A DNA stretch of 64,000 nt, taken from Xiphophorus maculatus (Eukaryota > Chordata > Actinopteri > Cyprinodontiformes > Poeciliidae). The position numbers and the translations under genes were made by a program. Location: the NCBI RefSeq assembly GCF_002775205.1, contig NC_036456.1, positions 6,649,463 through 6,713,462 of the forward strand. Reading direction: 5' to 3'. A model generated the notes under the pieces. That model made no database searches, was not told the origin of the DNA, and was given only the letters and a program-made list of their open reading frames with translations. Shown here one piece after another: positions 45,901 through 58,700 of the stretch (positions within the stretch are counted from its first letter, which is position 1; each line of letters starts with the position of its first letter).

Positions 45901-47901
45901 CAGGTAGATCACACAAGGTGAGTAAAAAAAAAAAAAAAAGAACTATGTTGAGTACAAAGATTACCTTAAATTTACCTTAACAGTGAATTTAAGGTATGGC
46001 TAAGATTCATAACACTTTGTGGGGAAGGTTGACTTCTGATTCAGACACTTCCCTAGTACAACGATGGCAATAAAACAGTAACAGGAACAAACTTCAGTGT
46101 ATATGACTGGGATTTACTGTGGTGAATCAACACGCAGCAGCGTATAATCATGAAGCGATCTACGCACCAAACAAATAATTGACTTCAGAGGCTAATCAGT
46201 ACACAGACTCTACCCGCGACTGATTTCATTTCTTTAGATGTTTTGCGAAGCCCTCAGAGGTTTTCGTTTGTAAACAAACAGTGTCATGGCAACTCTGGGG
46301 GAGCTGCAGAGACACACAGCTCAGGTGGAAGAATCTTTTGACAAGATGCTCCCTCGCTAAAGATAACACAAGGTGGTAGCAGCGCCGTCTTTGCGATTTT
46401 AACTGCACGCGGCGGTATTTACATAACTCTGGTAACCATGTCGACCGTGTCGCGAACTCCACAAATTGGGCCTTCATGGGAAAAAAGGCCAGGTGAAATC
46501 CATAGTGGATTCCTTCAGCAAGGTTGAATGAATGGAAACCTGGCATTTCTTAAAAAAAATAAAATACATTTTAAATAAAAAATATAACCAAGGTGTGATG
46601 TTCCTTCTGCAAATAAATGATTTAACTATTTTAAAATCCCAATAAAATACACTGGAGTTGATGGTTGTAAAGTAACAAACTGTGGAAAGTCTGTTACAGT
46701 CTGTCCAATCACTGAAACGCGTTTAAATCTTATCAGGGCTGAAATAATTAATTGTGCCAAATCACTTATTGAAATAATCGTCAGCTAATTTGGTAATCAA
46801 TTAATCGTTAACTAGAGCATGCAGACGTGAAAAAAAAGGTAATTTGCTGGGGAAAAAAACCCCAACATACCCAGACCAGTAAGCCAAATAAAAAGAACAT
46901 CTCCTGTTAAACATGTTTTTTTATCTAAACATTAATTGACTCATAAAAAAACAAACATAAATAAACAAAGCAGATCAGCCCTACTATGTAATAATGTTAA
47001 GTCAAGCAGAAAGGGCTGAGCTTTTCACATGTTGATGTCAGAAGCATTTTTTAGCTGTAGATACACCTTTACTAAAAATGATCAAGCATGCGCTAAAGGA
47101 ATCCTGCTTTTGCATATTTTTTTTTTTCAAATAAAGTGTTTGCTTTCTTGTTTAAAAATGAATTGAATTCTTTCTTTATTTGCATCTTTCATGTATAACC
47201 CTTTTGAAAGCCTTTCAGCCGTTTTTATTCCTCCTTTTGACAACGTGACAGCTAGATGAAATGTTTGAGCTCCAGCAGACATTTCTAAATCGTCACAGTA
47301 TGATGAATCTGCACATTTTAGTTAAAATCATAGACTTGTTTTTGTTGTTCCTCATTGTCAAACTCACAGCTGAAGGGTTTCTGTATCTTATGTTTTCTCC
47401 TACATATAATGCTGTTTTTAAGTTATTTAAGTGCCCAAAGGTCTGTATTATTATTATTATTGTTGTTTTCATTTCTACAATATTTTGTGTTGTACAAAAA
47501 GGCTAAAGTGGTACGATAACAAAACTGCAGAATTTGGCAAATTTTAAAATCCGATTAATCGTCAGATTGATCGATAAATTAATCACACTCGTTGGTTGCC
47601 GTCCTAAATCTGAATGAACGTCATCGTTGTCCTAATTACGTATTGCTCAAGATATTTAACACGGTGATAATGAAGTGCAGCAAGTTTGGTTCGTGTACTC
47701 GAAAGAAGTTGCCATGAAGTCAGTTGGTACCTTAACCCAGAGGGCGTCCTTTCGGGTCCTGCCCTGGTCCTGCTCTTGGCAGATGAACCCCCTGCTCAGC
47801 AGAATGGGTCCCTCCAGATCGTCCTGGACCTGAAGGTCGGTCGAGATCAGGAACAGCTTGAAGGAACGACGCTTCCTGTTCTGCTCAGGGGCTCCTGACA
47901 T
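36979..47901 (-). CDS. cyld: Ubiquitin carboxyl-terminal hydrolase CYLD (or teleost CYLD-like paralogue)
   Basis: CYLD removes Lys63- and Met1-linked ubiquitin chains and restrains NF-kappaB and necroptotic signalling. Coding exons: 47731-47901, 45763-45880, 45463-45620, 43243-43716, 43048-43153, 42534-42961, 41111-41276, 40829-40970, 39875-39997, 39620-39711, 39418-39481, 38732-38915, 37786-37894, 37555-37673, 37245-37452, 36979-37163. The sum is 948 aa (human 956) and every phase agrees. Three CAP-Gly domains are visible: one split across exons 3-4, one across exons 4-5 ([20 protein letters not shown]) and one across exons 6-7 ([16 protein letters not shown]). The USP triad is Cys about 580 ([13 protein letters not shown]), His about 863 ([13 protein letters not shown]) and Asp about 881 (FFDSMAD). 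A zinc-binding B-box insert (RQCSICQAV...ECVQCYED...YCQTCNTQ) lies within the USP domain. The protein ends SPELSLYK, like human. Pro-rich inserts distinguish this copy; which teleost paralogue it is remains open. Confidence 0.93.
40379..40732. mobile_element. hAT-like MITE family B copy
   Basis: TAGGGCTGAAACGATTAATC at the left and TCGTTTGTTGTAGCCCTA at the right form clear terminal inverted repeats over 354 bases. This is the tidiest copy of the family in the window. It lies in a cyld intron. Confidence 0.7.
41505..41877. repeat. 'taagac' repeat family D copy
   Basis: CACCAACTCAAATTTAAGAC at the left and GAATTTAAGATTTTTTAAGA at the right, followed by GACACCCTG, match the family termini. It lies in the cyld intron between exons 6 and 7. 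Confidence 0.5.
43793..44575. mobile_element. hAT-like MITE family B copy with internal GATTAATC expansion
   Basis: The outer parts match the other family B copies (AATAATTGTCAACTAATTCA near 44140; CGGATTAATCGTCAGAATAA near 44510). The first 350 bases have become a dense run of GATTAATC, GATAAATC and TGATTATCATGATTAAT units not seen in other copies. It lies in a cyld intron. Confidence 0.65.
44890..45190 (+). mobile_element. Non-LTR retroelement 3' tail
   Basis: The stretch ends CTGCTGCACCTAAATTTCCC, then GATGTGGGATAATAAATATA and a TTTTA-type tail. This follows the 3' ends of fish LINEs, which carry a 'tttccc...ggg(a)taataaa' block. No reverse transcriptase frame is visible; the copy is 5'-truncated. 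Confidence 0.5.
45225..45320 (+). mobile_element. Tc1-like terminal fragment
   Basis: CCACTCATAATTCAACAGTA and TAAATACTTTTCAAAGCATT resemble the Tc1 family terminal 'gaatacttttgcaaggcactg'. The match is short and decayed. Confidence 0.3.
46610..46700 (+). mobile_element. Tc1-like terminal fragment
   Basis: AAATCCCAATAAAATACACT, GATGGTTGTAAAGTAACAAA and CTGTGGAAAG follow the terminal region of the family seen near 35.1 kb. Confidence 0.4.
46734..47606. mobile_element. hAT-like MITE family B copy (long)
   Basis: CAGGGCTGAAATAATTAATT at the left and TTGGTTGCCGTCCTA at the right are degenerate inverted ends. Inner parts (AGCATTTTTTAGCTGTAGAT) match the inverted copy near 53.95 kb. It lies in cyld intron 1. 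Confidence 0.55.
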
Positions 47902-48199
47902 TTTCGAGGTGTCTGTACCAGCAGCTGCTCCACGGCGAAAATCGAGCCCTCTTTCTCTATGAAGGTTAAAAAAAAAAAAAAAAAAAATTGTTCTCATTAC
48001 GAGGAAGCGACAAGAGCGCCACGGTATTTCCGTTCACCTGGAGGAGTAACAGCGACGTCAGGTAGCAGCCGCGGAGAAGTTCGCATTAAAACTTTACTCG
48101 CTCCCACCTCAACCAAATTCCGCTCTCCTCGCACATTGTTCACTAATAAACAACTCGGACAACTTGGAAAACCAGTGGAAGACAACTCACCAACTTTTT

Positions 48200-48440
48200 C
48201 AACTCCGACCGTCAACATTTCCCTTCACATTTAAAGGAGCTCCGCTCAATAACAAACCGCACCATGAATCAGGAAGCGGCGTGATGAACAGCCGAACAGC
48301 CAATCGCGTGCGAGGGAACCAGACGGAGGAAGGAGTTTGAGCCAATCAGAAAGCAGGTGGGCGGTACCGACAGCGAGGGGGGGGGGGGAGAGAGAGGGGG
48401 GAATTCCACATTGAGTGATTGTTGACGCTCCACGCATTTC
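48200..48440 (-). promoter_or_regulatory. cyld: cyld promoter region
   Basis: About 300 to 540 bases upstream of the cyld ATG are two CCAAT boxes (CAGCCAATCGCG near 48299 and GAGCCAATCAGA near 48340), a GGGCGG GC-box near 48360 and a G-run at 48378-48390. The adcy7 3' UTR appears to end near 48.49 kb, so the promoter lies directly behind the upstream gene. Confidence 0.45.
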
Positions 48441-48492
48441 GGAAACAAGACACATAGACTATAACAACGCAGGCGAATTAATGTATGTATTT

Positions 48493-48498
48493 TTTATT
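48493..48498 (-). terminator. adcy7: Candidate poly(A) signal of adcy7
   Basis: TTTATT on the plus strand is AATAAA for adcy7. It implies a 3' UTR of about 1.3 kb from the stop at 49784. The intervening sequence has no open frame or recognised repeat and looks like ordinary AT-rich UTR. Confidence 0.35.
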
Positions 48499-49783
48499 AT
48501 CATAATTAGTTTATATAAATAGAATAGAAAAAATATATTTCCATACTAATAAAGCTATTTTTTTCCCCCATTCACAGTTCTCAGCATTCCCTCAATACGA
48601 CACAAACATACAAGTTACAGTTCATCCTTCAATCACAAGTCAAAAAAGTGCAATGTCATGTCCTTCATGTAAGTTTTCATGGCGTCATTTCACGCCAGTG
48701 AAGAGTTTTTTCCCACTAGAGTCGTGTCAGTTTGACACATTATTTGAAACAGTAGTTTAAAGCATCAGGGGTCGCAGCGATTGCATCCGAGGAATGTCAC
48801 CAGTGACATCATACTCTGGGATCCCAACCCTTCAGGCTATAAAAGGTGTGCTGTGCAGGTGTTGACTAAAAAGTGTAAAAAAAAAAAAAAAAATCCACTC
48901 CACTCCATCTAAACCAACTCAGACTAAAAAGGTAAACAATAAAAGTTAATTTCCGTGCAAACTCTACTTTCTTTGACACTCTTATGTATTGGTCCACTCA
49001 TTTTGAGGATGGAGCAACCGAAAAACAGTTTTTGTTTTTACTTTTTTCACATCTTTCCATCTCTGTTCATGTAATCAGGAATGTGCGTGTTTTTCCTATT
49101 ATAACAGGTTGTTGGGATGAAAAACATTTCTTTGGTCCACGTCTTACAATATCTATGCTAGACCAGTGCATTCCAATAAATCAAAACCATAAGGTAAAAC
49201 GTTCCCCTCCCCCCACCCCTCAATATAGAAGTGAGATACAAAAATAATTTTTAATACATGATCAATGTCATTCTTCCAAGTCAGACCTTTGTTTTTCGAG
49301 GAAGACCACGTTTCTTTTGTAAGCCACAAGCTTTTCTCTTACAACAGTATTTGGTCATTGTGTTTCTATTGAACCTAAATTAGCATTATTTAGGAATTTG
49401 GCGACAAACGTGATCCAGCCTTGGTGAGTTCCCCCGTTAAAAATCTTTTTCAGTATATAGAATGATACAGTACAATGCAGTGTGCCTGGCAGGCCCTTTA
49501 GAGGTCCATAAGGTGGAAGAGTTCTCCTTCCAGATGCCGTTTGTATTTTGCTTTTAGCAGTCAGGATGGATCGTCTTTATCGTCTCATCCTGTAAAAACG
49601 GGTTCTGTTGCCGTGACCCTTTTTTGTCGTCGAGTCGGCATCTGGTGCGCAAATGCAGCCGCCGTCTTCCTTTAAGTCATAGCCACTGGTTGTGCGGAAA
49701 CCAGGATGACTCATCCGGCGTTGTGTTCTTTATGGCAGACCGAGCCGCGGGCGTTCAGGTCGCAGCGCCCGGTTTAAGCTCGA

Positions 49784-52700
49784 TTAGAACTGAGGAGTCG
49801 AATGGTCGGTTTTGACGTAGTAGGTGGTGAGTTCTCCTTTCCCCTTCACGTTGACTTTTCCTCGGAGGGTGACGTCGTACCCCACGCTCTGGATAATTTG
49901 GGAGGTCTCCTCCGTCACCTGAGTTCATGGTGGGGGGAGGGGAAAAAAGTTGTCAATGTTAATCCAATCATCTGTTATTAGTATCGTCTTGTTTTAAAGG
50001 GGAAGTATTATGTTTTCCAAGCACACAGCACTATATTATACCACAATTAAGTATATATGTTAACTACAGTTGTTAAAAAAAACTCTGTATATAAAATGTG
50101 ACTTAAAAGAAATGTACTTTGTAATTTAACACCTTGAAATTGGGCTTCTGTCTCTTTAAAAACTCCTGCTCTTTCTGACATGCCGCCTTCAGGAACTCCT
50201 CTATTAACTCCATAACAACATTTTTACCAACGTTGCACTGAGAAGCTCCTATGATGAGCTCAGCAGATGCGCAGTGTGCTAATTGCTGCTGGCTAGTCTG
50301 AAGGAGCGCCGAGCTGCATCTCGAAGGCGGCGCTAGCTCCACCCAGCCATTTTGCACAACTGAATAGTTGCCGTGGGAGATTCAAGGATTTCTCAAACAT
50401 GAATGAAAGAATCAAAGCAACACTCCAGGTATGTTTTTAAATGAGGGAATAACATTATAACACAATGTGAAACTAAAGAAAAGTTAATTTTACATAACAT
50501 TGCCAATAAGGAGCTTATTTCTGTACTGGAAATCTGGAAAAAAAAAAAGACAAACATAGAAAAAAGTTTATTTTATAAGTCATTAATTTGTGCATGTGTT
50601 GAGCGTTTTTCTAACCTGTAACTTGTCCAGTTCCCCTGTGCTTTCCATCCTACTGGCAACATTAACAGAGTTCCCCCAGATGTCATACTGAGGTTTATGG
50701 GCGCCGATAACTCCCGCGATCACTGGGCCGTGATTTGCTCCTGCAAGTGGATAACAGACAAGAATACATTCTTGTTCACATTTAAGAGAAATGATCATTT
50801 TAATATAAAAATGCCTCCTATTTAGGACTTTATATCCAGTTTGTATTTGCATCTGTGGGTTTTGTATTAGTTTCTTATTCAAAATAGCTGAACCCTCTAC
50901 AGAAAAGCAAAGTAAAAAGGCAGTTCAAAGTGCTTTACACCATAAAACATAACACAGTCACCAGTAATAAACATTACATTTAGTCAAACTCCATCATCAG
51001 AATCATCAAGCAAACACACATCAAACATGTTGAGCAATGTTCCAGTTACGACTAATCAAAGGCAACTCTATACAGGCGAGGTTTTAGTATTGATTTAGTG
51101 TTTCAGCAGTTTTGCAGTTTTCTGAAAGTTTGTTCCAGATTAGAGATGCATAAAAGCTGAATGCTGCTTCTACAGGTTTGATTCGGGTTCTGAGGATGCA
51201 GAGTAGACTGGAACAGTAAACCTCACAAATTATGTTTTATTCATTCATTTTTCAAAAACACATTTCAGCGTTTAGAGATAAAATAGTGAGACAACTTCTG
51301 TTTGTAATTAAAGGCACTTCTGGAACCAGAGTCTGTGCTTTAACATATCAAAGCAGTTGTTGTTTTTCTTTTTTTTTTCAGTGAAGTCTCCACTCTCCTG
51401 GGAATATTAAAATGAACTCACCGATCCGGAGTTTAAAGTTGTTAAAAGAGTGCTGGTTGAGTTTTTCCAGTTTGCGCATCATTGCTATTGCAAATTCCAC
51501 CATGGTGCGGACAGTAGTGTAGGTCATGTCGATTTTCTGTAGGGGGAGCCAGAGATCACACTTGTTAGCAGGGCTTTTCTTTTACATGTTAAAAAAAAAC
51601 CCCAAGAGGAATGCTTTTTCCCTGTGCCAGCTGAACTTGCTTTGCAAAAATGTAGCAAACAATTAATACAAACTTTGACGTGTTTTGTGTTTGTTTTTTT
51701 TTTCATTTTACAAACCTTATTGTCTTCTCCTACAGGGGAGTGTCTTAGTCCTGCAGCAGCCATGTAAGTGCTGCCAATCGTCTTAATCTTCTCAACGGAA
51801 GAGAATTTGGGCTTAGACAGAAGCTGCATTGAGACGCACACAGACTAAATGTTAGAAAGAAGAAGAGAAGAGAGTATTTAACTTTCTTTCACATCATCTC
51901 CGCGGTCGTACGTCATCGAAGTCCACTATGATCTCATTGAGGAAGCGCAGGCACTCCAGGCCGTCTCCGTTGGCGCTGCTCTCGTTGTAAAACTCTTTGA
52001 ACTGAGGCATCGATGCGAACAACACACACACGCATTCGTATGACTCGCTGTACAGGTCCTGCAAAAAAAATAAATAAAAGGAGATGTTGTAGATGAAGAC
52101 ACTTTGAACTGACGACTAACTCGTCCCGAGGTTTAATATTTGGGAGAATGTTGACTGAGCTGCAGGGAGATGTTGGCAAAACTCCTGCCAAAAATGTTCA
52201 GATGTCTCGTTTTTATATATATTTATCATCCAAGGTTTAATATTGTTTTGTTATAAGCTCATATTTCTGTGGGTCTGTACTAGGGATGCAAGTTATTAAT
52301 TGATCAGTTAATGTAAAGTTGATTGATCTTACCGATTGATTGATTATTTGAGAAGCTGCCATTTTCTTTAAAAAAATCTGAGTTTTCTCTTGTATCAAGA
52401 TGGTAATTGTCTAACACCAAGGGTTAATTGTTTATAATATACTAAATTAAAAAAAGACAATTAATTTTGAGATTATTTTATGTTAGTTGTATTAAATACT
52501 GACTGAATAAACAGAAAACTCCGGTTTTCTCACATTATTAAACTAAAACTAAAATATGAAAAGAATAAAATATGCGAAACACTTAATTCCCCGTGAACAG
52601 AGAGATGTTCGTCCATACAGAAGTACCATCTGTGGTAGCTTTGGAAGGAATATTAAAACAGATCTGAAAATCAACAGCATGTATTGGCACAACGTTTCTT

Positions 52701-55700
52701 CATCATGTTTCATCAAGTTTTCTTTGTTATATAGTGTTTATATTTCTAAACTCGTAAAGCGCCGCCATCTTTGTCTCTGTATCAAAGATACACTGTTAAG
52801 CGCTGGTCACCGCTTAACGATGACCAGCGGCGCTCTGCGATGGATGTCAGCCAAACTACAACACTAAAAGAAGGTCTAAGCGAAGGTTTTGAAGTTAATC
52901 GATTGCAACCAATTCTAATTTAATAAACCATTAATTAACAATTAATCGCAAGCTGATTAATTGCTTGCATCTGTCCTGCTTCTACAGTATTTACTTGATT
53001 GCGGACGGCTTTGCCCATGAAGAAGGAGGCGACGTGAAGTGGCATGACGTTCTGTAGGAGGAGCTTGTTGACGTTCTCCATGGTCTCCATCTCCTCTCGC
53101 TCTGTTTGGAAGCAGCACTCCAGCAGGAAGTCTACGCGACACGTCAGCTCATCCTGACAGAGTCACACAAACGCACACAACGTCTCAACGTGCATCGACT
53201 AATTTGCTACGCTTTACATTGCGTGGTAATTGATAAAAAGAGACGAACCCGTCTAGCCAGAATGAGGCACACAAAGTAAAAGATGACCAGCCAGATCCCG
53301 GACATGATCTGAGGGTCCTTCAGCACCCCGACACTGTAGACAAACACAAATATAAAGTAATTCTAGAGTTGAACAGATCAATAAAAAGGACAACCCACAC
53401 CCCCTTCCAACTTCCTCAAACATGGATGTCTTGTTTCTAAACTGGGTTTGCATCCCCCGCCACCCAGGAGGGCTTCTTTCTATAGAAAGCAGCTAAATAA
53501 ATGATGGAGATCTGAAACCGCAGACAAGGATTCGCAATCTGGGCTCGACGTCACGGACAAAAGGGAAGAAATTTAACACCTTCCCGAAGCGAGGCTGGTG
53601 GCGTTACGACTGCCGAGGGCGCTGAGTGGAGGGAAGTTTAACACGTGGTTTTCATCTGCACGCACTCAGCGATGCATTAGTTTGTCGACAAACCGAAATG
53701 TAAACAGAAACAAGATTTCAGTAATTGATTAATCTACTATCCTGATGATTAATTGGATAAAACACATAGGCACATCCTGGAGATTTTTTCATTTAAGCCG
53801 TTTTTATACAGTATTATAAATGTATTAAAGGATGAAAATAACCCAATAGTTCAATTCCTTTCTTTTTTAAATAAGAAAATAAGCATATTACTTCCTATAA
53901 TGCAGTAACATAGCATTCCTTTAGTGAACGCTTGATCATTTGTAGTAAAGAATGCATCTGCAGCTAAAAAATACTTCTAACATCCAAGTATCACCAGTAG
54001 TACTATGCATAGGTCACTCACTGTGTGTGATTTGTATCATAGAACACATCCACAAGGCAGTTGGACTCGTTTTCGTAGACTTTGAGGAAGAGGGCTAGGT
54101 ACACCACCACAGCCAGCGTGAGCAGGAATCCCTTCACAGAGAAGCAGATCCTAACAAACACCATCACTCCCAGCATGGCCAGCAGGCAGCAGTACAGGTA
54201 GTACTAGATGTTTTCACCAAAAGGAGGGAGGGCAGAGAAACAGGTGCAAATTGGTGAGATGTGTTGTTCATACTTGGAACGGAGCAATTCAGAGTTTAGC
54301 TTCAGATACTATGGCTGCAAATACAGTGAAACCTACTAGATAGGTAATAGTTAGCCAACAAGGTTAAAGATTAATGTAAACTATGGGAAATGCAAACACA
54401 GAGAGAAATCAATGTTAGCACAGAAAAAGGTACAAAAACTGTCTCATGTTTCCATGAATGTGTTGTCAAATGTACAAAAAAGATCTCATAATCCGGTGAG
54501 ATACTCACAGGCAGATTATACAGTCTCTGTCCTCCTAAATATGTGGTGTTAGTGACCGACGTGCAGTTTCTTCCTGGGAGGACGATCTGGAAAGAATGCA
54601 GACACAGTGGAAATAAGACCATCAAGCAAACGAATCGACCGACTGACCGAAAACAATACTTACCAAGTTGAGGATGGCCATAAGCAAAGTGATGAGGATA
54701 CACAGAGTGACGAGGAAAAGCCGCAGCACCGCCCTGGCAAGGAGGTTGCGCGACAGCTTCACTACCCACTGGACATTTAATGGCAACTTGGAGTGCAATT
54801 TCTGATGAGGATAAAGCGAAAAACGTCACTATGGCACCATTCTGAGTCTTTTCAGGACACAGATAACTGGTGATCATTTCTACTTAGGGGAGACCATTAG
54901 ATTACGCTTTCCATTTTAATGTTTTAATGGCGGAAACTCCAATGTTTTTTGGTAACTTTCATCTAAATTTCCAAAATCATATTTGCTTACATGGTCTGGC
55001 AAAGTATCCATACCATTTAAACTCACCTTTTAGCCACATTACATCCACAAACCTCAATATATTTAGAAACTTAGGAGTGAATGCTGCTGCTTGGTTTCCT
55101 TAGATGGAAAACGTTTTTTATCAATTTGAAGAATAAACTGAACTTAATGCATTGTTTGATAACTAGGTTGAATTGGAACTGACTCGATTATATTGAATTG
55201 ACTTTTTTTTTGTAAAGTACCTTAATATGACGTGTTGTGAATTGGCACTAGGTAAAATTGAGCTGATTTAAATGAGATGCATTGGAGTTTTTCAGGGATT
55301 CATGTCTTAAACATACACAACCTTGTGTTGGTCTGTATCCTAAATTCCCAATAAAGAGCATTAAAGTTTGGTAATATTCTAGTGGTTTGATTTATTTTGC
55401 AAAACAGTGAGTGTTTCTTTTTCTCTAGAACTTTATTTCAATGTAGCTGATCTCAAGTAGCGTCAGTTACAACAAGTCATGCAGCGTTAATTTGATGTTG
55501 ACATTAAAGTGACGCATAAGCGTAGACTTTACCTTCATGTATGCAACAAAAGAAATGACCAGAAGTGCCACCATTACGGGGAAGGTCACACCGTAGGACA
55601 CTGCCATTTGAAAGTTCCTATAACAGTAACAAAGTTGAGTTAAGTTAATCTGCTCGCCGTAAATAATAATAATGTTCAGAACAATTAAGATGGAGCCTTA

Positions 55701-58700
55701 TACAATAGACACAATGGTTGTATGCATGAAGATGTTTTAAGAGCTACTTACTTTTCAGAGACAAGCATCTGGACGGTGAAAAGAGTCACGAAAATGATGA
55801 CGATGCAGCTCACCGAGTAGTGCAAATTCGTCACCTTTGAGAGGCGGAACTGGAAAGCAGTTTTTAAAAAGGCTGGTTAGGAGTGACAAGATTTAGTCTT
55901 TTCAGTCACAAGGTTTCCTGTGCAGAGCCCTGCCAAAGTACTAATACTCAAACATTTGTATATTTTTTCACATTAAAACCTCTAACTTCAATTGATTTTA
56001 TATGGAGTTGAAGAAAAACGACACTTTGGCTTGAATGAGTGTTCAGTTCAAACTCAGTCAGACTGGATGGAGCTCATTAGTGAATAGCAGTTTTCACTTA
56101 TAAGGTTGGAAAAATGTCTCAATCTGCAAGTGGAACAAGTAACGGTACTTTTTTATCAATATCAAGTGATTATTGACTAAAAACAAGCTCCTACATCTTG
56201 CTGAAAAGCTACTTGTAAGCTAGCTTTGTCTTATTTCAAGTGCATTCAAATATTTGCAGTAGAAACTGGACCAAAAATACTTGGTATGACTTTTTTGTTT
56301 GTTTTCTAGTATATCTAACAATTTCCTTATTTGAGCTGTGAAACTCTGCAGCTCTTCCAAAGCTACAATTAGAATGTGGGGAATTGGTTGCACTAGATTT
56401 TATTTATTGCTGTCTGAGTAAATGAGCAACACATTTTTCAGATTTTTATTTCTGAAATATTTTGATTGCCATGTCATTTTCCTCCATAAAATTCACAATT
56501 ACACTAAGATTCTAGTAAAACAAATTGAAGTCTGTGTTTGTAACGTCTCAAAAGAAGAAATAACTGAAGGCATATAAATACGTTTTGCAAGGAATTTTAT
56601 GTGTACATACTTTTAAAGAGCATATATTAGGTTTCAGAAGAAAATATACCTGTTTCTCGACACAGAGGTCATTAAACAACAGAGTCAACCAGTTGAGTTT
56701 CTTCACTTTCCTCCTAAATGAAAAGAAACAAGGAAACACTGGAGAAATTTAATAAGATAAAACAGCATCTTTTATATTGTCATATTTTAGACTTTAAAAT
56801 TCAAAAAGACGTGAAAAAGTAATATCAGCCTCAACTGCCTTGAATGTAATGAAGATGTTTAACTTTTGCCTGACAGAAATGACCCACAAGAAAAAAACTA
56901 CACAAAACAGTAAAGCTATAACAAAATTTAAGACCTCTGATTAACATATTTAAGACCAACTTACATGTTTTAAAAGCATTTAAGACATTTTAAGGATGAG
57001 TGGACACCCTGTAAACTCACCCAGCTATGTCCACTGTGTCCAGCGATCCCTTTATGCTGCTGTCAATAGACAGACTAAAACAAATGAAAAGACATTATTG
57101 ATGGTATCCTCTGAGAAGACCAGAGAGTAGGTTTCGTTTAGCTCAGGGGTGTCAAACTGCAGTCCTCAAGGACCGGTGTCCTGCAGTTTTTAGATGTACC
57201 ACAGGTACAAAACACTGGAATGAAATGGTTTAATTACCTCTTCCTTGTGTAGATAAGTTCTCCAGAGCCTTAATGACCTAATTATTCCATTCAGGTGTGG
57301 TGCAACAGAGGCACATCTAAAATTTGCAGGACAGCGGCACGTGAGGACTGGAGTTTGACACCCCTGGTTTAGCTCCTTTAAGCTGGATGGATTTGACTTT
57401 GGAGTAATTTTATCAACGACTCTTTAAGAGATTCTCGCCACTTACCGGTTGGGATTGTTGTGAAAATGTGTTTCTTCCTAGAATCAAACACAAACATAAC
57501 AGGCACTGTTAGACTGGGGTACAATAGGCCATGATCAAACAGCCGCGAGAGACAAAACAGAGACTGCCCTGCATGTCCTTTACAACACGGCCCAGTGGGA
57601 CGGAAAAGCAGGAATACGTCCTTACCGTCGATGTCAGCCGTGGACGCGGTATGACGCCTTTGAGAGGCTTGAAGGGCTTCTTTTTCTGTGGGTTGCTCAG
57701 GTCGGCGAAAGGGTGGACGTTCTTCCAAGATTTGAGGTACTGAGACATTCGGACAGACGCCCGTTGCTTGTTCTCACCTGCTGCCTGAAGTTACAGCAGA
57801 GGCCATTCAGTTTTTAGATCAACAGCGCATACTTACAAGAAAATAATCTTTTAATACACATTTTAAGCTAGTGTTTCCCCACAAGGGCAGGGCAGGGGAA
57901 TTTTGTTTACATAGCCCATTTTCAGCAATAAGGCAATTCAAACTGTGTGCCCCTACCAGATTAGGCCTTCGCGGAACACTGCTTGGTTTGTTGGGGTCAA
58001 TAACCAGGAATGTTTTTCTCCCGTTAAGGTGAGTATTTCGACTTTCCCCATCCCCGTCCTCCACCTCGTATGCTCCATTCAGGTGCTGCAGTGTTTCTTC
58101 GGTTATGTGGACTCGCCTAGTTTGACCGGCATTTACAAAGAGAAGTTCAAATGTTTCCAGAATAGATTAAAACTTAAAAATATTGCTTTTTCATTGAAAT
58201 TAACTAACATTTTTGCATGGTTTCATACAGTTTAGTTATCAGATAAGGATCACTTTTCTTACCCAGGAAGGCCTCCGGACTCCATTTGATTGGCTAAGGT
58301 AACATCATTTGACCAGACGTCATACTGCCACTTCTGAGAGCCAATCACACCGGAGAGCACGTTGCCAGTGTGAACGCCAACCCTCATGTTGATATCCACT
58401 TCTGTAGCCCGTCTAAGTTCACTAGAAGGAGGGAAAGAAGAAGCTAAAAATCGAAGTTTCAAAGAAAAATGGATAAAATCGAAGAAAATGTGAATGAATG
58501 TTTTCAATTTGCCTTAATAAGTGTCTTCACACCATATTTAGAGCTATCTACTTATAATAAGCTAATCTAGTTTTCATGTTATTATTAAATATAAAGAGAA
58601 TTTCATTGTGTTTAATATGAAATGTAATAACTTTCCACACCAGAACAGCTTTTAGTTTGTTTTCAAAATCCGTAAATATTGCTCCATTCAAATTAATTGG

